Positions 43,165-54,452 of a stretch of DNA of 64,000 nucleotides are shown here, piece by piece (the first letter of the stretch is position 1; each line of letters starts with the position of its first letter). This DNA comes from Janthinobacterium fluminis (lineage in GTDB: Bacteria; Pseudomonadota; Gammaproteobacteria; Burkholderiales; Burkholderiaceae_D): assembly GCF_028595325.1 (NCBI RefSeq), contig NZ_JAQQXR010000002.1, positions 1 through 64,000 on the forward strand. Direction: 5' to 3'. Under the pieces are notes generated by a model. It saw nothing but the letters and a program-made list of their open reading frames with translations. It was not told where the DNA came from and did no database searches. The position numbers and the translations under genes are program-made.

Positions 43165-44004
43165 ATGTCTAACAATTCCCCATTCCACGCCGCCGACATC
43201 ATCCGCGCCCGTTTGCCCGCGAACTTCGTGCCGCGCGTGGCGATGATCCTCGGCTCCGGCCTGGGCGTGCTGGCCGAGCAGATGAGCGATGCGGTGACGA
43301 TCAGTTTCGATGCCTTGCCGGGCTTCCCGATCAGCACCGTGCACGGCCACGCCGGCGAGCTGGTGATCGGCACGCTGTCGGGCGTGTCGGTGGTGTGCAT
43401 GAAGGGCCGCGGCCATTTCTACGAGGGCTACGGCATGGGCGTGATGACCAGCGCGATCCGCACCCTGAAGCTGCTCGGCTGCGAGATGCTGTTCGTGACC
43501 AACGCGGCCGGTTCGCTGCGCGCCGAGGTGGACGCCGGTTCGCTGGTGGCCATCACCGACCACATCAATCTGCTGCCGGGCACGCCGATGGTCGGCCCGA
43601 ACGACGAGCGTTTCGGCCCGCGCTTCTTCAGCATGGCCAACGCCTACGACGCCGAGCTGCGCGGGCAGGTCAAGGCGACTGCCGCCGCCGCCGGCATCAC
43701 GCTGCACGAGGGCGTGTTCGTCGCCTACCCCGGCCCGAACTTCGAGACGGCCGCCGAAATCCGCATGATGGCGCGCCTGGGCGCCGACACGGTCGGCATG
43801 TCGGTGGTGCCGGAGGTGGTGTCGGCGCGCCATTGCGGCCTGAAGGTGGTCGGCGTGTCCGTCATCACCAACCTGGCCGAGGGCATGTCGCCGTTCCCGC
43901 TGTCGCACGAGCAGACTCTGAAATACGCCGCCATCGGCGCCAAGGATCTGGTCGCGCTGATCCTGGCCTTCCTGGCCGGCGTCGCCGCCAAGCCGCAGGC
44001 GTAA
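43165..44004 (+). CDS. punA: Purine-nucleoside phosphorylase (trimeric type)
   Basis: This phosphorolyses purine (deoxy)nucleosides to base and (deoxy)ribose 1-phosphate. The 279-residue protein shows MILGSGLGVLAEQM, VHGHAGELVIG, GRGHFYEGYGMGV, FVTNAAGSLRAEV, PGPNFETAAEIRMM and GMSVVPEVVSARHCGL, all of the trimeric PNP class (PunA/XapA), not hexameric DeoD. Start at 43165 has GAGGAT upstream. First gene of the deo operon. Confidence 0.94.
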   Translation: MSNNSPFHAADIIRARLPANFVPRVAMILGSGLGVLAEQMSDAVTISFDALPGFPISTVHGHAGELVIGTLSGVSVVCMKGRGHFYEGYGMGVMTSAIRTLKLLGCEMLFVTNAAGSLRAEVDAGSLVAITDHINLLPGTPMVGPNDERFGPRFFSMANAYDAELRGQVKATAAAAGITLHEGVFVAYPGPNFETAAEIRMMARLGADTVGMSVVPEVVSARHCGLKVVGVSVITNLAEGMSPFPLSHEQTLKYAAIGAKDLVALILAFLAGVAAKPQA

Positions 44005-44081
44005 GCAAGTGGAGCAGGCCGGATGCAGTTTGTCCGGCCTTGTCGTTTCAACCGTCAGCACTTTTCATACCGAGCCCTATC

Positions 44082-45275
44082 ATGTCACGCGCCTTTATCC
44101 TTTTGCTTGATTCCTTCGGCCTGGGTGCCACGCCGGACGCCGCCAAATACGGCGACGCCGGCGCCAACACCTTCGGCCATATCGCCGGCTGGGCCGCGCG
44201 CAGCGGCCAGCCGATGCGCCTGCCCAACCTGGAGCGCCTCGGCCTGGCCGCCGCCGCCCACCTCGCCTGCGGCGAGTGGGCCGAAGGCTTCAGCCGGCGC
44301 GACGGCTTCGGCGGCGCCTACGGCGCGGCGCGCGAGCGCTCCACCGGCAAGGATACGCAGAGCGGACATTGGGAGATCGCCGGCGTGCCGGTCGATTTCG
44401 ACTGGGGCTATTTCCCGCGCACGACGCCGTCCTTCCCGGCCGAGCTGACCGCCGCGCTGCAGGCCGCCAGCGGCGTGCCCGGCTTCCTCGGCGATTGCCA
44501 CGCGTCGGGCACGGAGATCATCAACCGCTTCGGCGACGAGCACGTCGCCAGCGGCAAGCTGATTATCTACACCTCGGGCGATTCGGTGATGCAGATCGCC
44601 GCGCACGAGCAGGCTTTCGGCCTGCAGCGCCTGTACGAGGTGTGCGAGGCGGCCTTCAAGCTGGTCGCGCCGTACAACATCGGCCGCGTCATCGCGCGCC
44701 CCTTCACCGGCGCCAACGGCAATTACACGCGCACCTCGAACCGCCACGACTACGCCGTCGCGCCGCCGGCGCCGACGCTGCTCGACCACGTCAAGAACGC
44801 CGGCGGCGAAGTCGTCGGCCTGGGCAAGATCAGCGACATCTTCGCCGGCCAGGGCATTTCGCGGGTGGTCAAGGGCGTCGACAATATGGCGCTGTTCGAC
44901 GCGCTGCTGAAGGTCGCCGACGAGGTCGGCGACGGCTCGCTGAGCTTCGTCAATTTCGTCGATTTCGACCAGGCCTTCGGCCACCGCCGCAATGTGCAGG
45001 GCTACTCGGACGCGCTGCACGAGATGGACGCGCGCCTGCCGGAGTTCATCGCCAAGCTGAGGCCGGGCGACCTGGTCGTGATCACCGCCGACCACGGCTG
45101 CGACCCGACCTGGCCCGGCTCGGACCACACCCGCGAGCACATCCCGATGATTTTCTTCGGCCCCGGCGTCGTCCCGCGCGCGCTCGGCGTTTCCGACAGC
45201 TTTTCCGATATCGGCCAAACCCTCGCCGCCCATCTTGGCGTACCACCACTTGCACATGGAACCAGCCTGCTATGA
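44082..45275 (+). CDS. deoB: Phosphopentomutase
   Basis: This moves phosphate from C1 to C5 of ribose or deoxyribose. The 397 residues show RAFILLLDSFGLGATPDA with the N-terminal metal Asp, STGKDTQSGHWEIAG with the phosphorylated threonine, FVDFDQAFGHRRN and TADHGCDPTWPGSDHTREH with the second metal site. The stop overlaps the deoC start (ATGA), so the two are coupled. Confidence 0.96.
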   Translation: MSRAFILLLDSFGLGATPDAAKYGDAGANTFGHIAGWAARSGQPMRLPNLERLGLAAAAHLACGEWAEGFSRRDGFGGAYGAARERSTGKDTQSGHWEIAGVPVDFDWGYFPRTTPSFPAELTAALQAASGVPGFLGDCHASGTEIINRFGDEHVASGKLIIYTSGDSVMQIAAHEQAFGLQRLYEVCEAAFKLVAPYNIGRVIARPFTGANGNYTRTSNRHDYAVAPPAPTLLDHVKNAGGEVVGLGKISDIFAGQGISRVVKGVDNMALFDALLKVADEVGDGSLSFVNFVDFDQAFGHRRNVQGYSDALHEMDARLPEFIAKLRPGDLVVITADHGCDPTWPGSDHTREHIPMIFFGPGVVPRALGVSDSFSDIGQTLAAHLGVPPLAHGTSLL

Positions 45276-46228
45276 CTATTACCCCGGATTTCAAGCGTAA
45301 CGAGGCTACCGGCCTCGACCTCGGTTGGATCAACCAGATCCACGTCAACCGCGCCGCCGCCGATCGCCGCGCCGCCAGCCTGGCGAACCGCCGCACCGTG
45401 AAGAAAGAATACCAGGCCGCGTGGCTGGTGAAGGCGATCCAGATGATCGACCTGACCACGCTGGGCGGCGACGACACGCCGGGCCGCGTCGAGCGCCTGT
45501 GCATGAAGGCGCTGCGGCCGCTGCGCGCCGACCTGATGGCGGCGCTCGGCATCGGCGAGCTGAGCACCGGCGCCGTCTGCGTCTACCACGAGATGATCGC
45601 GCCGGCCGTGCGCGTGCTGGACGGCCGCCTCGGCGTGGCCGCCGTGTCGACCGGCTTCCCGGCCGGCCTGACGAGCATGGAAACGAAGCTGCGCGAGATC
45701 GAGCTGTCGGTCGCCGCCGGCGCATCCGAAATCGACATCGTCATCACGCGCCAGCACGTCTTGACGGGCAATTGGCAAACCCTGTACGACGAGATGCTGG
45801 CCTACCGCAAGGCTTGCGGCGCCGCCCACGTCAAGGCGATCCTCGCCACCGGCGACCTGCTGACGCTGGAAAACGTCGCCAAGGCTTCCTGGGTCTGCAT
45901 GATGGCCGGCGCCGATTTCATCAAGACCTCGACCGGCAAGGAGGGCGTCAACGCCACCATTCCGGTGGCCCTGACGATGGTGCGCGCGATCCGCGAATAC
46001 CACGAGCAGACCGGCTTCATGGTCGGCTTCAAGCCGGCCGGCGGCGTCAGCTCGGCGAAGAGCGCGCTGCAATATCTGACCCTGATGAAGGAGGAGCTGG
46101 GCAACGCGTGGCTGCAGCCGCACCTGTTCCGCATCGGCGCGTCGAGCCTGCTGACCGACATCGAGCGCCAGCTTGAGCACTACGTCACCGGGCACTACTC
46201 GGCCAACCACCGCCACGCGCAACCTTAA
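45272..46228 (+). CDS. deoC: Deoxyribose-phosphate aldolase
   Basis: This splits deoxyribose 5-phosphate into acetaldehyde and glyceraldehyde 3-phosphate. It is 318 residues, the longer DeoC class. DLTTLGGDDTPGRVERLC, VKAILATGDLLT and FIKTSTGKEGVNAT contain the Schiff-base lysine region; GFKPAGGV follows. Twelve bases separate it from the ALDH gene, whose substrate is likely the acetaldehyde formed here. Confidence 0.95.
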   Translation: MTITPDFKRNEATGLDLGWINQIHVNRAAADRRAASLANRRTVKKEYQAAWLVKAIQMIDLTTLGGDDTPGRVERLCMKALRPLRADLMAALGIGELSTGAVCVYHEMIAPAVRVLDGRLGVAAVSTGFPAGLTSMETKLREIELSVAAGASEIDIVITRQHVLTGNWQTLYDEMLAYRKACGAAHVKAILATGDLLTLENVAKASWVCMMAGADFIKTSTGKEGVNATIPVALTMVRAIREYHEQTGFMVGFKPAGGVSSAKSALQYLTLMKEELGNAWLQPHLFRIGASSLLTDIERQLEHYVTGHYSANHRHAQP

Positions 46229-46240
46229 AGAACAATCGTC

Positions 46241-48625
46241 ATGCCAACAATTAACGAGATCCTCACCACTATGGACTACGGCCCCGCACCGGAAAGTCAA
46301 CAAGAAGCGCAAGCGTGGCTGGAGCAGCGCGGCCGCACATTCGGTCTGTTCATCGACAACGCCTGGAGCGAGGCGGGCGAGCTGTTCGCCTCGACCAACC
46401 CGGCCGACGGCAAGCCGCTGGCCGAGCTGACCCAGGCCAGCGAGGCCGACGTCGACCGCGCCGTCGCGGCGGCGCGCCGCGCCCAGCCGCTGTGGCAGGG
46501 CCTGGGCGGCCATGGCCGCGCCCGCGTCATGTACGCGCTGGCGCGCCTGCTGCAAAAGCACGCCCGCCTGTTCGCCGTGCTGGAAACGCTCGACAACGGC
46601 AAGACGATACGCGAAACGCGCGACGTCGACATGCCGCAGGCCGCGCGCCACTTCTACTACCACGCCGGCTGGGCGCAATTGCAGGCCGAGGACTTCGCCG
46701 ACTACCGCGCCGTCGGCGTCGTCGGCCAGATCGTGCCGTGGAATTTCCCGCTGCTGATGCTGTCCTGGAAAATCGCCCCGGCCCTGGCCGCCGGCAACAC
46801 GGTGGTCTTCAAGCCGGCCGAGTTCACCTCGCTGACGGCGCTGCTGTTCGCCGAGCTGTGCCTGCAGGCCGGCGTGCCGGCCGGCGTCGTCAACATCGTC
46901 ACCGGCGACGGCCGCGTCGGCGCGGCCATCGTCAAGCACCCCGGCATCGACAAGCTGGCCTTCACCGGCTCGACCGAAGTGGGCCGCCTGATCCGCGTCG
47001 CCAGCGCCGGCAGCGGCAAGAAGCTGTCGCTGGAACTGGGCGGCAAGTCGCCCTTCATCGTCTTCGAGGACGCCGACCTGGACGCCGCCGTCGAGGGCCT
47101 GGTCGATTCGATCTGGTTCAACCAGGGCCAGGTGTGCTGCGCCGGCTCGCGCCTGCTGGTGCAGGAATCCGTGCAGGAGCGCTTCCTGGCCAAGGTGCGC
47201 GCGCGCATGCAGCAGTTGCGCGTCGGCGCGCCGCTCGACAAGTCGAGCGACATGGGCGCGCTGGTCGACCCGGTGCAGCGCCAGCGCATCGCCGCGCTGG
47301 TCGACTCGGCCCGCGCCGAGGGCTGCACGGTATGGCAGCCGGCCTGCGAACTGCCGGCCGAGGGCGCCTGGTTCGCGCCCACCCTGATCACCGGCGCGTC
47401 GACCTCGGCCGCCGTGGCGCAAGCCGAAATCTTCGGCCCGGTGCTGGTGGCGATGAGCTTCCGCACGCCGCCTGAGGCGGTGCAACTGGCCAACAACAGC
47501 GTCTACGGCCTGGCCGCCTGCGTCTGGACCGAATCGATCAGCCTGGCGCTCGACATGGCGCCGCAGATCAAGGCCGGCGTGGTGTGGATCAACAGCGCCA
47601 ACCAGTTCGACGCCGCCTGCGGCTTCGGCGGCTACAAGGAATCGGGCTTCGGCCGCGAAGGCGGCCGCGAAGGCATGCTGGAATACCTGACGCCGCTGTC
47701 CGAGGACGCCCGCCCGGCCGCCCCGCTGGCGCAGGCGCAGGCCAAGCCGAAGGCGGCCGCGGCGGCGGCCGGCGACCCCTTCGCCATCGACCGCACGGCG
47801 AAAATGTACATAGGCGGCAAACAGGCCCGCCCCGACAGCGCCTACAGCCGCGCCGTGTTCGGCGCCGGCGGCGCCTTCCTGGCCGACGTCGGCGAGGGCA
47901 GCCGCAAGGACATCCGCAACGCCGTCGAGGCGGCCCACAAGGCGTCCGGCTGGAGCCGCGCCAGCGCGCACAACCGCGCGCAGGTGCTGTACTACATCGC
48001 GGAGAACCTGGCCGCGCGGGCCGCCGAATTCGCCGCCCGCATCGCCGCCATGACCGGCAGTAAAAATCCGGAAAAAGAAGTGCAGGCGTCGATCGAACGG
48101 CTGTTCTACTACGCCGCCTGGGCCGACAAATACGACGGCCTGGCGCACCAGCCGCCGACGCAGGGCGTCACCGTCGCCCTCAACGAGCCGCTCGGCGTGA
48201 TCGGCATCGTCTGCCCGAACGAGGCGCCGCTGCTGGGCTTCGTCGCGCTGGTGGCACCGGCCATCGCGCTGGGCAACCGCGTCGTCGCCGTACCGTCGGA
48301 GGCGCACCCGCTCTCGGCCATCGACCTGTACCAGGTGTTCGACACCTCGGACCTGCCGGGCGGCGTCGTCAACATCGTCACCGGCAGCGCCGACGAGCTG
48401 GCGCGCACGCTGGCGACGCACTGCGACATCGACGCCGTCTGGCGCCACGACGGCTCGGCCGAGGGTTGCGCCGAAGTCGAACGCCTGTCGGCCGCTTCGC
48501 TGAAGCGCACCTGGGTCGGCGGCGCCAGGGGGCGCGACTGGTATAGTACGGCGCAAAGCGGCGGCCGCGCGGTACTGGCGCACGCCAGCCAGGTCAAGAA
48601 CGTCTGGATTCCCTACGGCGTCTAA
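46241..48625 (+). CDS. ALDH16-type aldehyde dehydrogenase (active domain plus degenerate second domain)
   Basis: The N-terminal 485 residues are a complete aldehyde dehydrogenase: [37 protein letters not shown] with the general-base Glu, and GQVCCAGSR with catalytic Cys299. From about 510 a second ALDH-like domain begins ([38 protein letters not shown]) but ends at 794 without a GQxC motif, so it is not catalytic. This is the ALDH16 arrangement. It probably oxidises acetaldehyde from DeoC, an inference from the 12-bp spacing inside the deo operon. Confidence 0.88.
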   Translation: MPTINEILTTMDYGPAPESQQEAQAWLEQRGRTFGLFIDNAWSEAGELFASTNPADGKPLAELTQASEADVDRAVAAARRAQPLWQGLGGHGRARVMYALARLLQKHARLFAVLETLDNGKTIRETRDVDMPQAARHFYYHAGWAQLQAEDFADYRAVGVVGQIVPWNFPLLMLSWKIAPALAAGNTVVFKPAEFTSLTALLFAELCLQAGVPAGVVNIVTGDGRVGAAIVKHPGIDKLAFTGSTEVGRLIRVASAGSGKKLSLELGGKSPFIVFEDADLDAAVEGLVDSIWFNQGQVCCAGSRLLVQESVQERFLAKVRARMQQLRVGAPLDKSSDMGALVDPVQRQRIAALVDSARAEGCTVWQPACELPAEGAWFAPTLITGASTSAAVAQAEIFGPVLVAMSFRTPPEAVQLANNSVYGLAACVWTESISLALDMAPQIKAGVVWINSANQFDAACGFGGYKESGFGREGGREGMLEYLTPLSEDARPAAPLAQAQAKPKAAAAAAGDPFAIDRTAKMYIGGKQARPDSAYSRAVFGAGGAFLADVGEGSRKDIRNAVEAAHKASGWSRASAHNRAQVLYYIAENLAARAAEFAARIAAMTGSKNPEKEVQASIERLFYYAAWADKYDGLAHQPPTQGVTVALNEPLGVIGIVCPNEAPLLGFVALVAPAIALGNRVVAVPSEAHPLSAIDLYQVFDTSDLPGGVVNIVTGSADELARTLATHCDIDAVWRHDGSAEGCAEVERLSAASLKRTWVGGARGRDWYSTAQSGGRAVLAHASQVKNVWIPYGV

Positions 48626-48643
48626 ACAGCATTGAAGTCAACC

Positions 48644-48688
48644 GGGGCCGAACCTCCGTCGCGAGCCTGCGACGCGGGGCTCGGCCCC
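48644..48688 (+). other. Large hairpin inside the deo operon
   Basis: Arms of about 19-20 nt beginning GGGGCCGAACC and ending GGCTCGGCCCC, with a few mismatches, enclose GAGCCT. No T-run follows. It lies in the 116-bp gap between the ALDH gene and deoA and may be an mRNA processing or stability element. Confidence 0.65.
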
Positions 48689-48741
48689 AAGTCGCTTCAT
48701 CACCCCGCGACTATCACCTACCTACACAGGCGGAGCAAGAG

Positions 48742-50064
<1,323 letters not shown>

Positions 50065-50083
50065 TTCACCAGGAAAACACCAG

Positions 50084-50494
50084 ATGGACAACCAACAACT
50101 GATCGCCGAAGCGAAGGCCGCGCGCCTGCTGGCCTACACGCCGTACTCGAACTTCAAGGTCGGCGCGGCGCTGCTGTGCCACGACGGCCGCGTCTTCCGC
50201 GGCTGCAATGTGGAAAACGCCTCCTACCCGCTGTGCAACTGCGCCGAGCGCACCGCCTTCTTCAGCGCCCTCGCGCACGGCTACCGACCGGGTGACTTCG
50301 ACAAATTGGTCGTCGTCGGCGAGACGGACGGCCCGATCGCCCCGTGCGGCGCCTGCCGCCAGGTGATCCTGGAACTGGGCGGCAACGAGCTGCCGGTGCT
50401 GCTGACCAACCTGAAGGGCGACATGTTCGAAACCACCGCCAGCGAACAACTGCCGAACGCGTTCGGCGGCGCCGATCTGAAAAAACGTCCGTAA
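50084..50494 (+). CDS. cdd: Cytidine deaminase (tetrameric class)
   Basis: This deaminates cytidine and deoxycytidine to uridine forms. The protein is 136 residues, with SNFKVGAALLC, CNVENASYPLCNCAERTAFF carrying the zinc Cys and catalytic Glu, and PCGACRQVILEL with two more zinc cysteines. Three cysteine ligands mark the small tetrameric class. The next gene starts 9 bp later. Confidence 0.95.
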   Translation: MDNQQLIAEAKAARLLAYTPYSNFKVGAALLCHDGRVFRGCNVENASYPLCNCAERTAFFSALAHGYRPGDFDKLVVVGETDGPIAPCGACRQVILELGGNELPVLLTNLKGDMFETTASEQLPNAFGGADLKKRP

Positions 50495-51724
<1,230 letters not shown>

Positions 51725-51729
51725 GCCAA

Positions 51730-51857
51730 TAGCCGGGGGCGGACCGCAAACTGCCACGTCAACAGCCGGGGTCAGACCCCAAGCAGCCGGGGTCAGACCC
51801 CAACTGCCAGGTCAACAGCCGGGGTCGGACCCCAAACTGCCGGGGTCAGACCCCTGG
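51730..51857. repeat. Five tandem CCGGGGTCAGACCCC-type units
   Basis: Units start near 51731 (degenerate), 51764, 51785, 51817 and 51839. Most are near-palindromic GCCGGGGTCAGACCCC, and a longer AACTGCCAnGTCAAC linker recurs at about 53-bp period. They fill the gap between convergent genes and supply the last four codons (TPGV) and TGA of the minus-strand SnoaL-like gene. They may act as a two-way terminator. Confidence 0.88.
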
Positions 51858-52250
51858 CGTTTCGACCGGCATCAGCAGGTTGGCGTCGCGCGTGAGCCGC
51901 CACGCGCCGTCCGCGCCCTTGCGCAAGATCGACAGCGTATGGCCGGCCCGCTGCGTGGCGGCGCCGCCCTGCGCTGGCACGATGCGCACCGACAGCCGCG
52001 TGCGGCAATACGCCATATCCCCCGCCACCACGACTTCCTCGACCTCGCTGTCGGCCTCGATCCGCTGCGTGCGCAACAGCCCGCGCAAGCCGTCCGCGAA
52101 CGTCTCGCGCCCGAGCATCGGCTCCTGTCCCGGCACCAGAAACAGCACATCGGGCGCCATCAGCGCCAGCACCTGCTCGATATCGCCGTCGCGGCTGGCG
52201 CGCAACCAGGTCGCGATCAACTGGCGGATCGCGCGCTCGTCCTGGCTCAT
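51846..52250 (-). CDS. SnoaL-like / SgcJ-EcaC family protein
   Basis: A 134-residue NTF2-fold protein (MSQDERAIRQLIATWLRASRDGD, LVPGQEPMLGRETFADGL, WRLTRDANLLMP). Members of the group are found with redox or detoxifying genes; no activity can be given from sequence. Its start overlaps the stop of the upstream VOC gene by four bases. The tail TPGV and stop lie inside the repeat array. Confidence 0.85.
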   Translation of the reverse strand: MSQDERAIRQLIATWLRASRDGDIEQVLALMAPDVLFLVPGQEPMLGRETFADGLRGLLRTQRIEADSEVEEVVVAGDMAYCRTRLSVRIVPAQGGAATQRAGHTLSILRKGADGAWRLTRDANLLMPVETPGV

Positions 52251-52642
52251 GGCTTCTCCATCAACACACCGGGATTGAACTGCATCATGCCGAACATATT
52301 GCCGTCGGGGTCGCGGATATAGACCAGCGTGCCGACCCCCTCGACCGGCATTTTCGGCACGATGACGGCGCCGCCCAGCTCCGTGGCGCGCTCGATGGCG
52401 GCGTCGATCTGCGCGACGTCGATGGTGCAGACGAAGGCATTTACCGACTGCATATCGGCCGGCGGCGGGCCGCGCCGCGGCAGCAGGCCGCCGTCGATGC
52501 CGGGCTTGCCTGAGCCCGTATCGACCAGCCAATAATCGTGCTCGCCCCACTGCTTGAAAGTCCAGCCGAACAAGCTGCCGTAATAATCGATCAGCGCCTG
52601 CGGCTGCGAAGCCTGTATCTCAAAATGAACTGTGCGTGACAT
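52247..52642 (-). CDS. VOC-family protein (glyoxalase fold) 1
   Basis: A 131-residue protein of the glyoxalase/bleomycin-resistance fold (VHFEIQASQPQALIDYYGSLFGW, DPDGNMFGMMQF). Metal ligands are plausible at His6 and in the ending strand. It overlaps the SnoaL-like gene (ATGA) and follows the second VOC gene by 43 bp, so the three form one small operon. Substrate unknown. Confidence 0.88.
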   Translation of the reverse strand: MSRTVHFEIQASQPQALIDYYGSLFGWTFKQWGEHDYWLVDTGSGKPGIDGGLLPRRGPPPADMQSVNAFVCTIDVAQIDAAIERATELGGAVIVPKMPVEGVGTLVYIRDPDGNMFGMMQFNPGVLMEKP

Positions 52643-52685
52643 GGAAATCTCCTATTGCAAGGAAACATGAACGTGAGCGCGGCGC

Positions 52686-53108
52686 TCACCACGGGTCGTA
52701 GGTGCCCAGGCTCCACAAATGGCCTTCCGGATCGCGGCAAGTGAAACCGCGCCCGCCGTAATCCTCGTCCTGGATATCGAGCACGATAACGGCGCCCACC
52801 TCGCGGGCGCGGCGGTACACGGCGTCGGCGTCGGCGACGACCAGATAACAGCTTTGGGTATTGAAATTTCCGACCTCATCGGGCTGGCGCACCAGGCGGC
52901 CGTACTCGGAAGCGAAGACCGAACCGAGCATCACCATACCGTTGCCGAAACTGAGCTGGGCATGCGCGATCGTGCCATCCTCGTTCGGCACCACCAACTG
53001 CCGCTCAAAGCCGAGCGCCCGGCACAACCACTCAATGGCGGCGGGCGCATTGCGATAGCGCAGACAGGGCATCAATGTTGCCCGGGTATTCTTCGGAATC
53101 GTCGACAT
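52686..53108 (-). CDS. VOC-family protein (glyoxalase fold) 2
   Basis: A 140-residue protein with LMPCLRYRNAPAAIEWLCRALGFERQ at the start and RDPEGHLWSLGTYDPW at the end, typical of the PhnB/glyoxalase-related VOC group. First gene of the three-gene minus-strand set. Its promoter region includes the repeat pair at 53264-53336 some 160 bp upstream. Confidence 0.88.
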   Translation of the reverse strand: MSTIPKNTRATLMPCLRYRNAPAAIEWLCRALGFERQLVVPNEDGTIAHAQLSFGNGMVMLGSVFASEYGRLVRQPDEVGNFNTQSCYLVVADADAVYRRAREVGAVIVLDIQDEDYGGRGFTCRDPEGHLWSLGTYDPW

Positions 53109-53263
53109 GGAAAACTCCTACAACGGGGCTCAAAATAGCTTTGATACCAACCACCCGTGCGGCGTTCGCCCCAAGTGCGCGCTACAGGCGCGCGTTGATA
53201 CTAATCAGAGTGGCGCGCACAAGGCGCCCTTCAATATAGTCCACGTATTCCATCCCCACAAGT

Positions 53264-53336
53264 TTGGGGTCAGGTCTAGACATGACGGTTTTCATCCCAA
53301 CAAGCTTGGGGTCAGGTCTAGACATGGCGGTTTTTT
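53264..53336. repeat. Two direct copies of the GGGGTCAGGTCTAGACATG core
   Basis: Two 39-40-bp direct repeats, 42 bp apart, each reading CCCnACAAG-TTGGGGTCAGG and on through CTAGACATGnCGGTTTT. Here they are head-to-tail, unlike the inverted units at 22583 and 22683 which share the core. The T-run of the second copy gives the TAA stop of the minus-strand small membrane protein. Confidence 0.88.
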
Positions 53337-53598
53337 ATTGCCGCGCAGCTCCGTGCTTGCCGGCGCCGCCGTTTATGCCGGTGACGCGGATCACCCAGCG
53401 CAGCAGCAGGAAGCCGACGAACAGGGCGATGATCAGCGGCACGATGGTGATGACGATGGCCAGCGCGATGCAACTCAGCAGCAGGGCCGGCCAGGACATC
53501 GTACTCAGCGTGCGGGCGGTGAGGCGGGCGAAGCGCGAAAACGCCTGGCCGGCTTCCTTGAACGGGGAAGCGTAGGGTGGGGGATTGATGTCTTTCAT
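53335..53598 (-). CDS. Small membrane protein, unknown function
   Basis: An 87-residue protein starting MKDINPPPYASPFKEAG after an AGGAGA site; a reading from 53718 adds 40 unlikely residues. A long hydrophobic stretch at about 38-70 (LLLSCIALAIVITIVPLIIALFVGFLLL) would span the inner membrane once or twice. No family is recognised. The stop comes from the adjacent repeat. Confidence 0.7.
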   Translation of the reverse strand: MKDINPPPYASPFKEAGQAFSRFARLTARTLSTMSWPALLLSCIALAIVITIVPLIIALFVGFLLLRWVIRVTGINGGAGKHGAARQ

Positions 53599-53760
53599 GC
53601 CGGCTCTCCTGTCGTGTGCGCGATCCGGGCGCGGGCTGCGGCCGGTCGATGCTGAAACTGTAGCGCGGCGGCCGGCGTGCCGGCCCGGTTTTCCGACGAA
53701 GCGCCGAAACAGCGGCATGGCCGGTGGCGGCGCGCGACGAAAGGCGCGCCGCCCGGGTGC

Positions 53761-54267
53761 TTACTCGAAGACTTTGAGCTTGAGCTGCACGCTCAGCGCG
53801 CCATACAGCCGGTCCTTGTAGGAGGGGATGACGGCCACGTTCACGCCGACGCTTTTGTATTCGTAGCTGATGGTGGGGATGACGGCGGGGAACCAGCCGC
53901 CGTTGCGCGTTTTCGGGTAGCCGTCGAAGGCGCCGACGACGGCGCCGAGGCGGAACGGTCCGAACGTGAGGGGTTGGTAATACACGCCGACATAGTTCGA
54001 ATACATGCGGTCGCTATTATAGAAGCGCCCGGCGGTGGCCGAGGCCACCGTCGAGAAGCGGTATTCGGCGCCTATGCCGGGGTTGCTGTCGTTCAGGTTC
54101 TTGTCGCGCTGGAAATGGTAAGAGTAGAAACCGGCGTTCAGCCAGACCTCTTTCAGCGGCTTGTTGTCGAGCATCTCGAACGATTGCGCGCGGGCGCCCG
54201 AGCACAATGCCAGCAGCAGGGCGGTGCAGATCCACGGCAGCTTGCGCGCCGGCGACGGTTGATTCAT
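53761..54267 (-). CDS. Putative small outer-membrane beta-barrel protein
   Basis: The 168-residue protein has a signal peptide (ICTALLLALCSGARA). A region rich in alternating aromatic residues follows (VWLNAGFYSYHFQRD, GIGAEYRFSTV, YVGVYYQPLTFGPFRLGAVVG), ending LKLKVFE. The pattern fits an eight-stranded barrel and loosely recalls PagP-like proteins, but I see no PagP catalytic signature I can defend. Divergent from the PEP-CTERM gene. Confidence 0.7.
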   Translation of the reverse strand: MNQPSPARKLPWICTALLLALCSGARAQSFEMLDNKPLKEVWLNAGFYSYHFQRDKNLNDSNPGIGAEYRFSTVASATAGRFYNSDRMYSNYVGVYYQPLTFGPFRLGAVVGAFDGYPKTRNGGWFPAVIPTISYEYKSVGVNVAVIPSYKDRLYGALSVQLKLKVFE

Positions 54268-54452
54268 GACGTTCCTTGTAGGATGGTTAAGACAAGTCGA
54301 TATTGGCGCCGAGCTTACCCGTCCGCATGCCCACCTTGCAAGCCTGCCTGAAAATTAATTTGGGGAAGGATGCCGCGATGCGTTTACGCGACAAACAAAA
54401 TGGCGCAGACATGATATCCTTGAAGTAATTTAAATTGCATTGAGGGAATAAA

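Noticed and set aside
45002-48583. 1193-residue open frame on the minus strand across deoB, deoC and the ALDH gene
   Set aside because: It is antisense to three well-supported genes, is rich in Arg, Ala, Gly and His as expected for the opposite strand of GC-rich codons, and shows no family motif.
51730-51857. Repeat array as a CRISPR array
   Set aside because: Units are short palindromes with spacers of only a few to about 17 bp that are themselves repeated; no cas gene is near.
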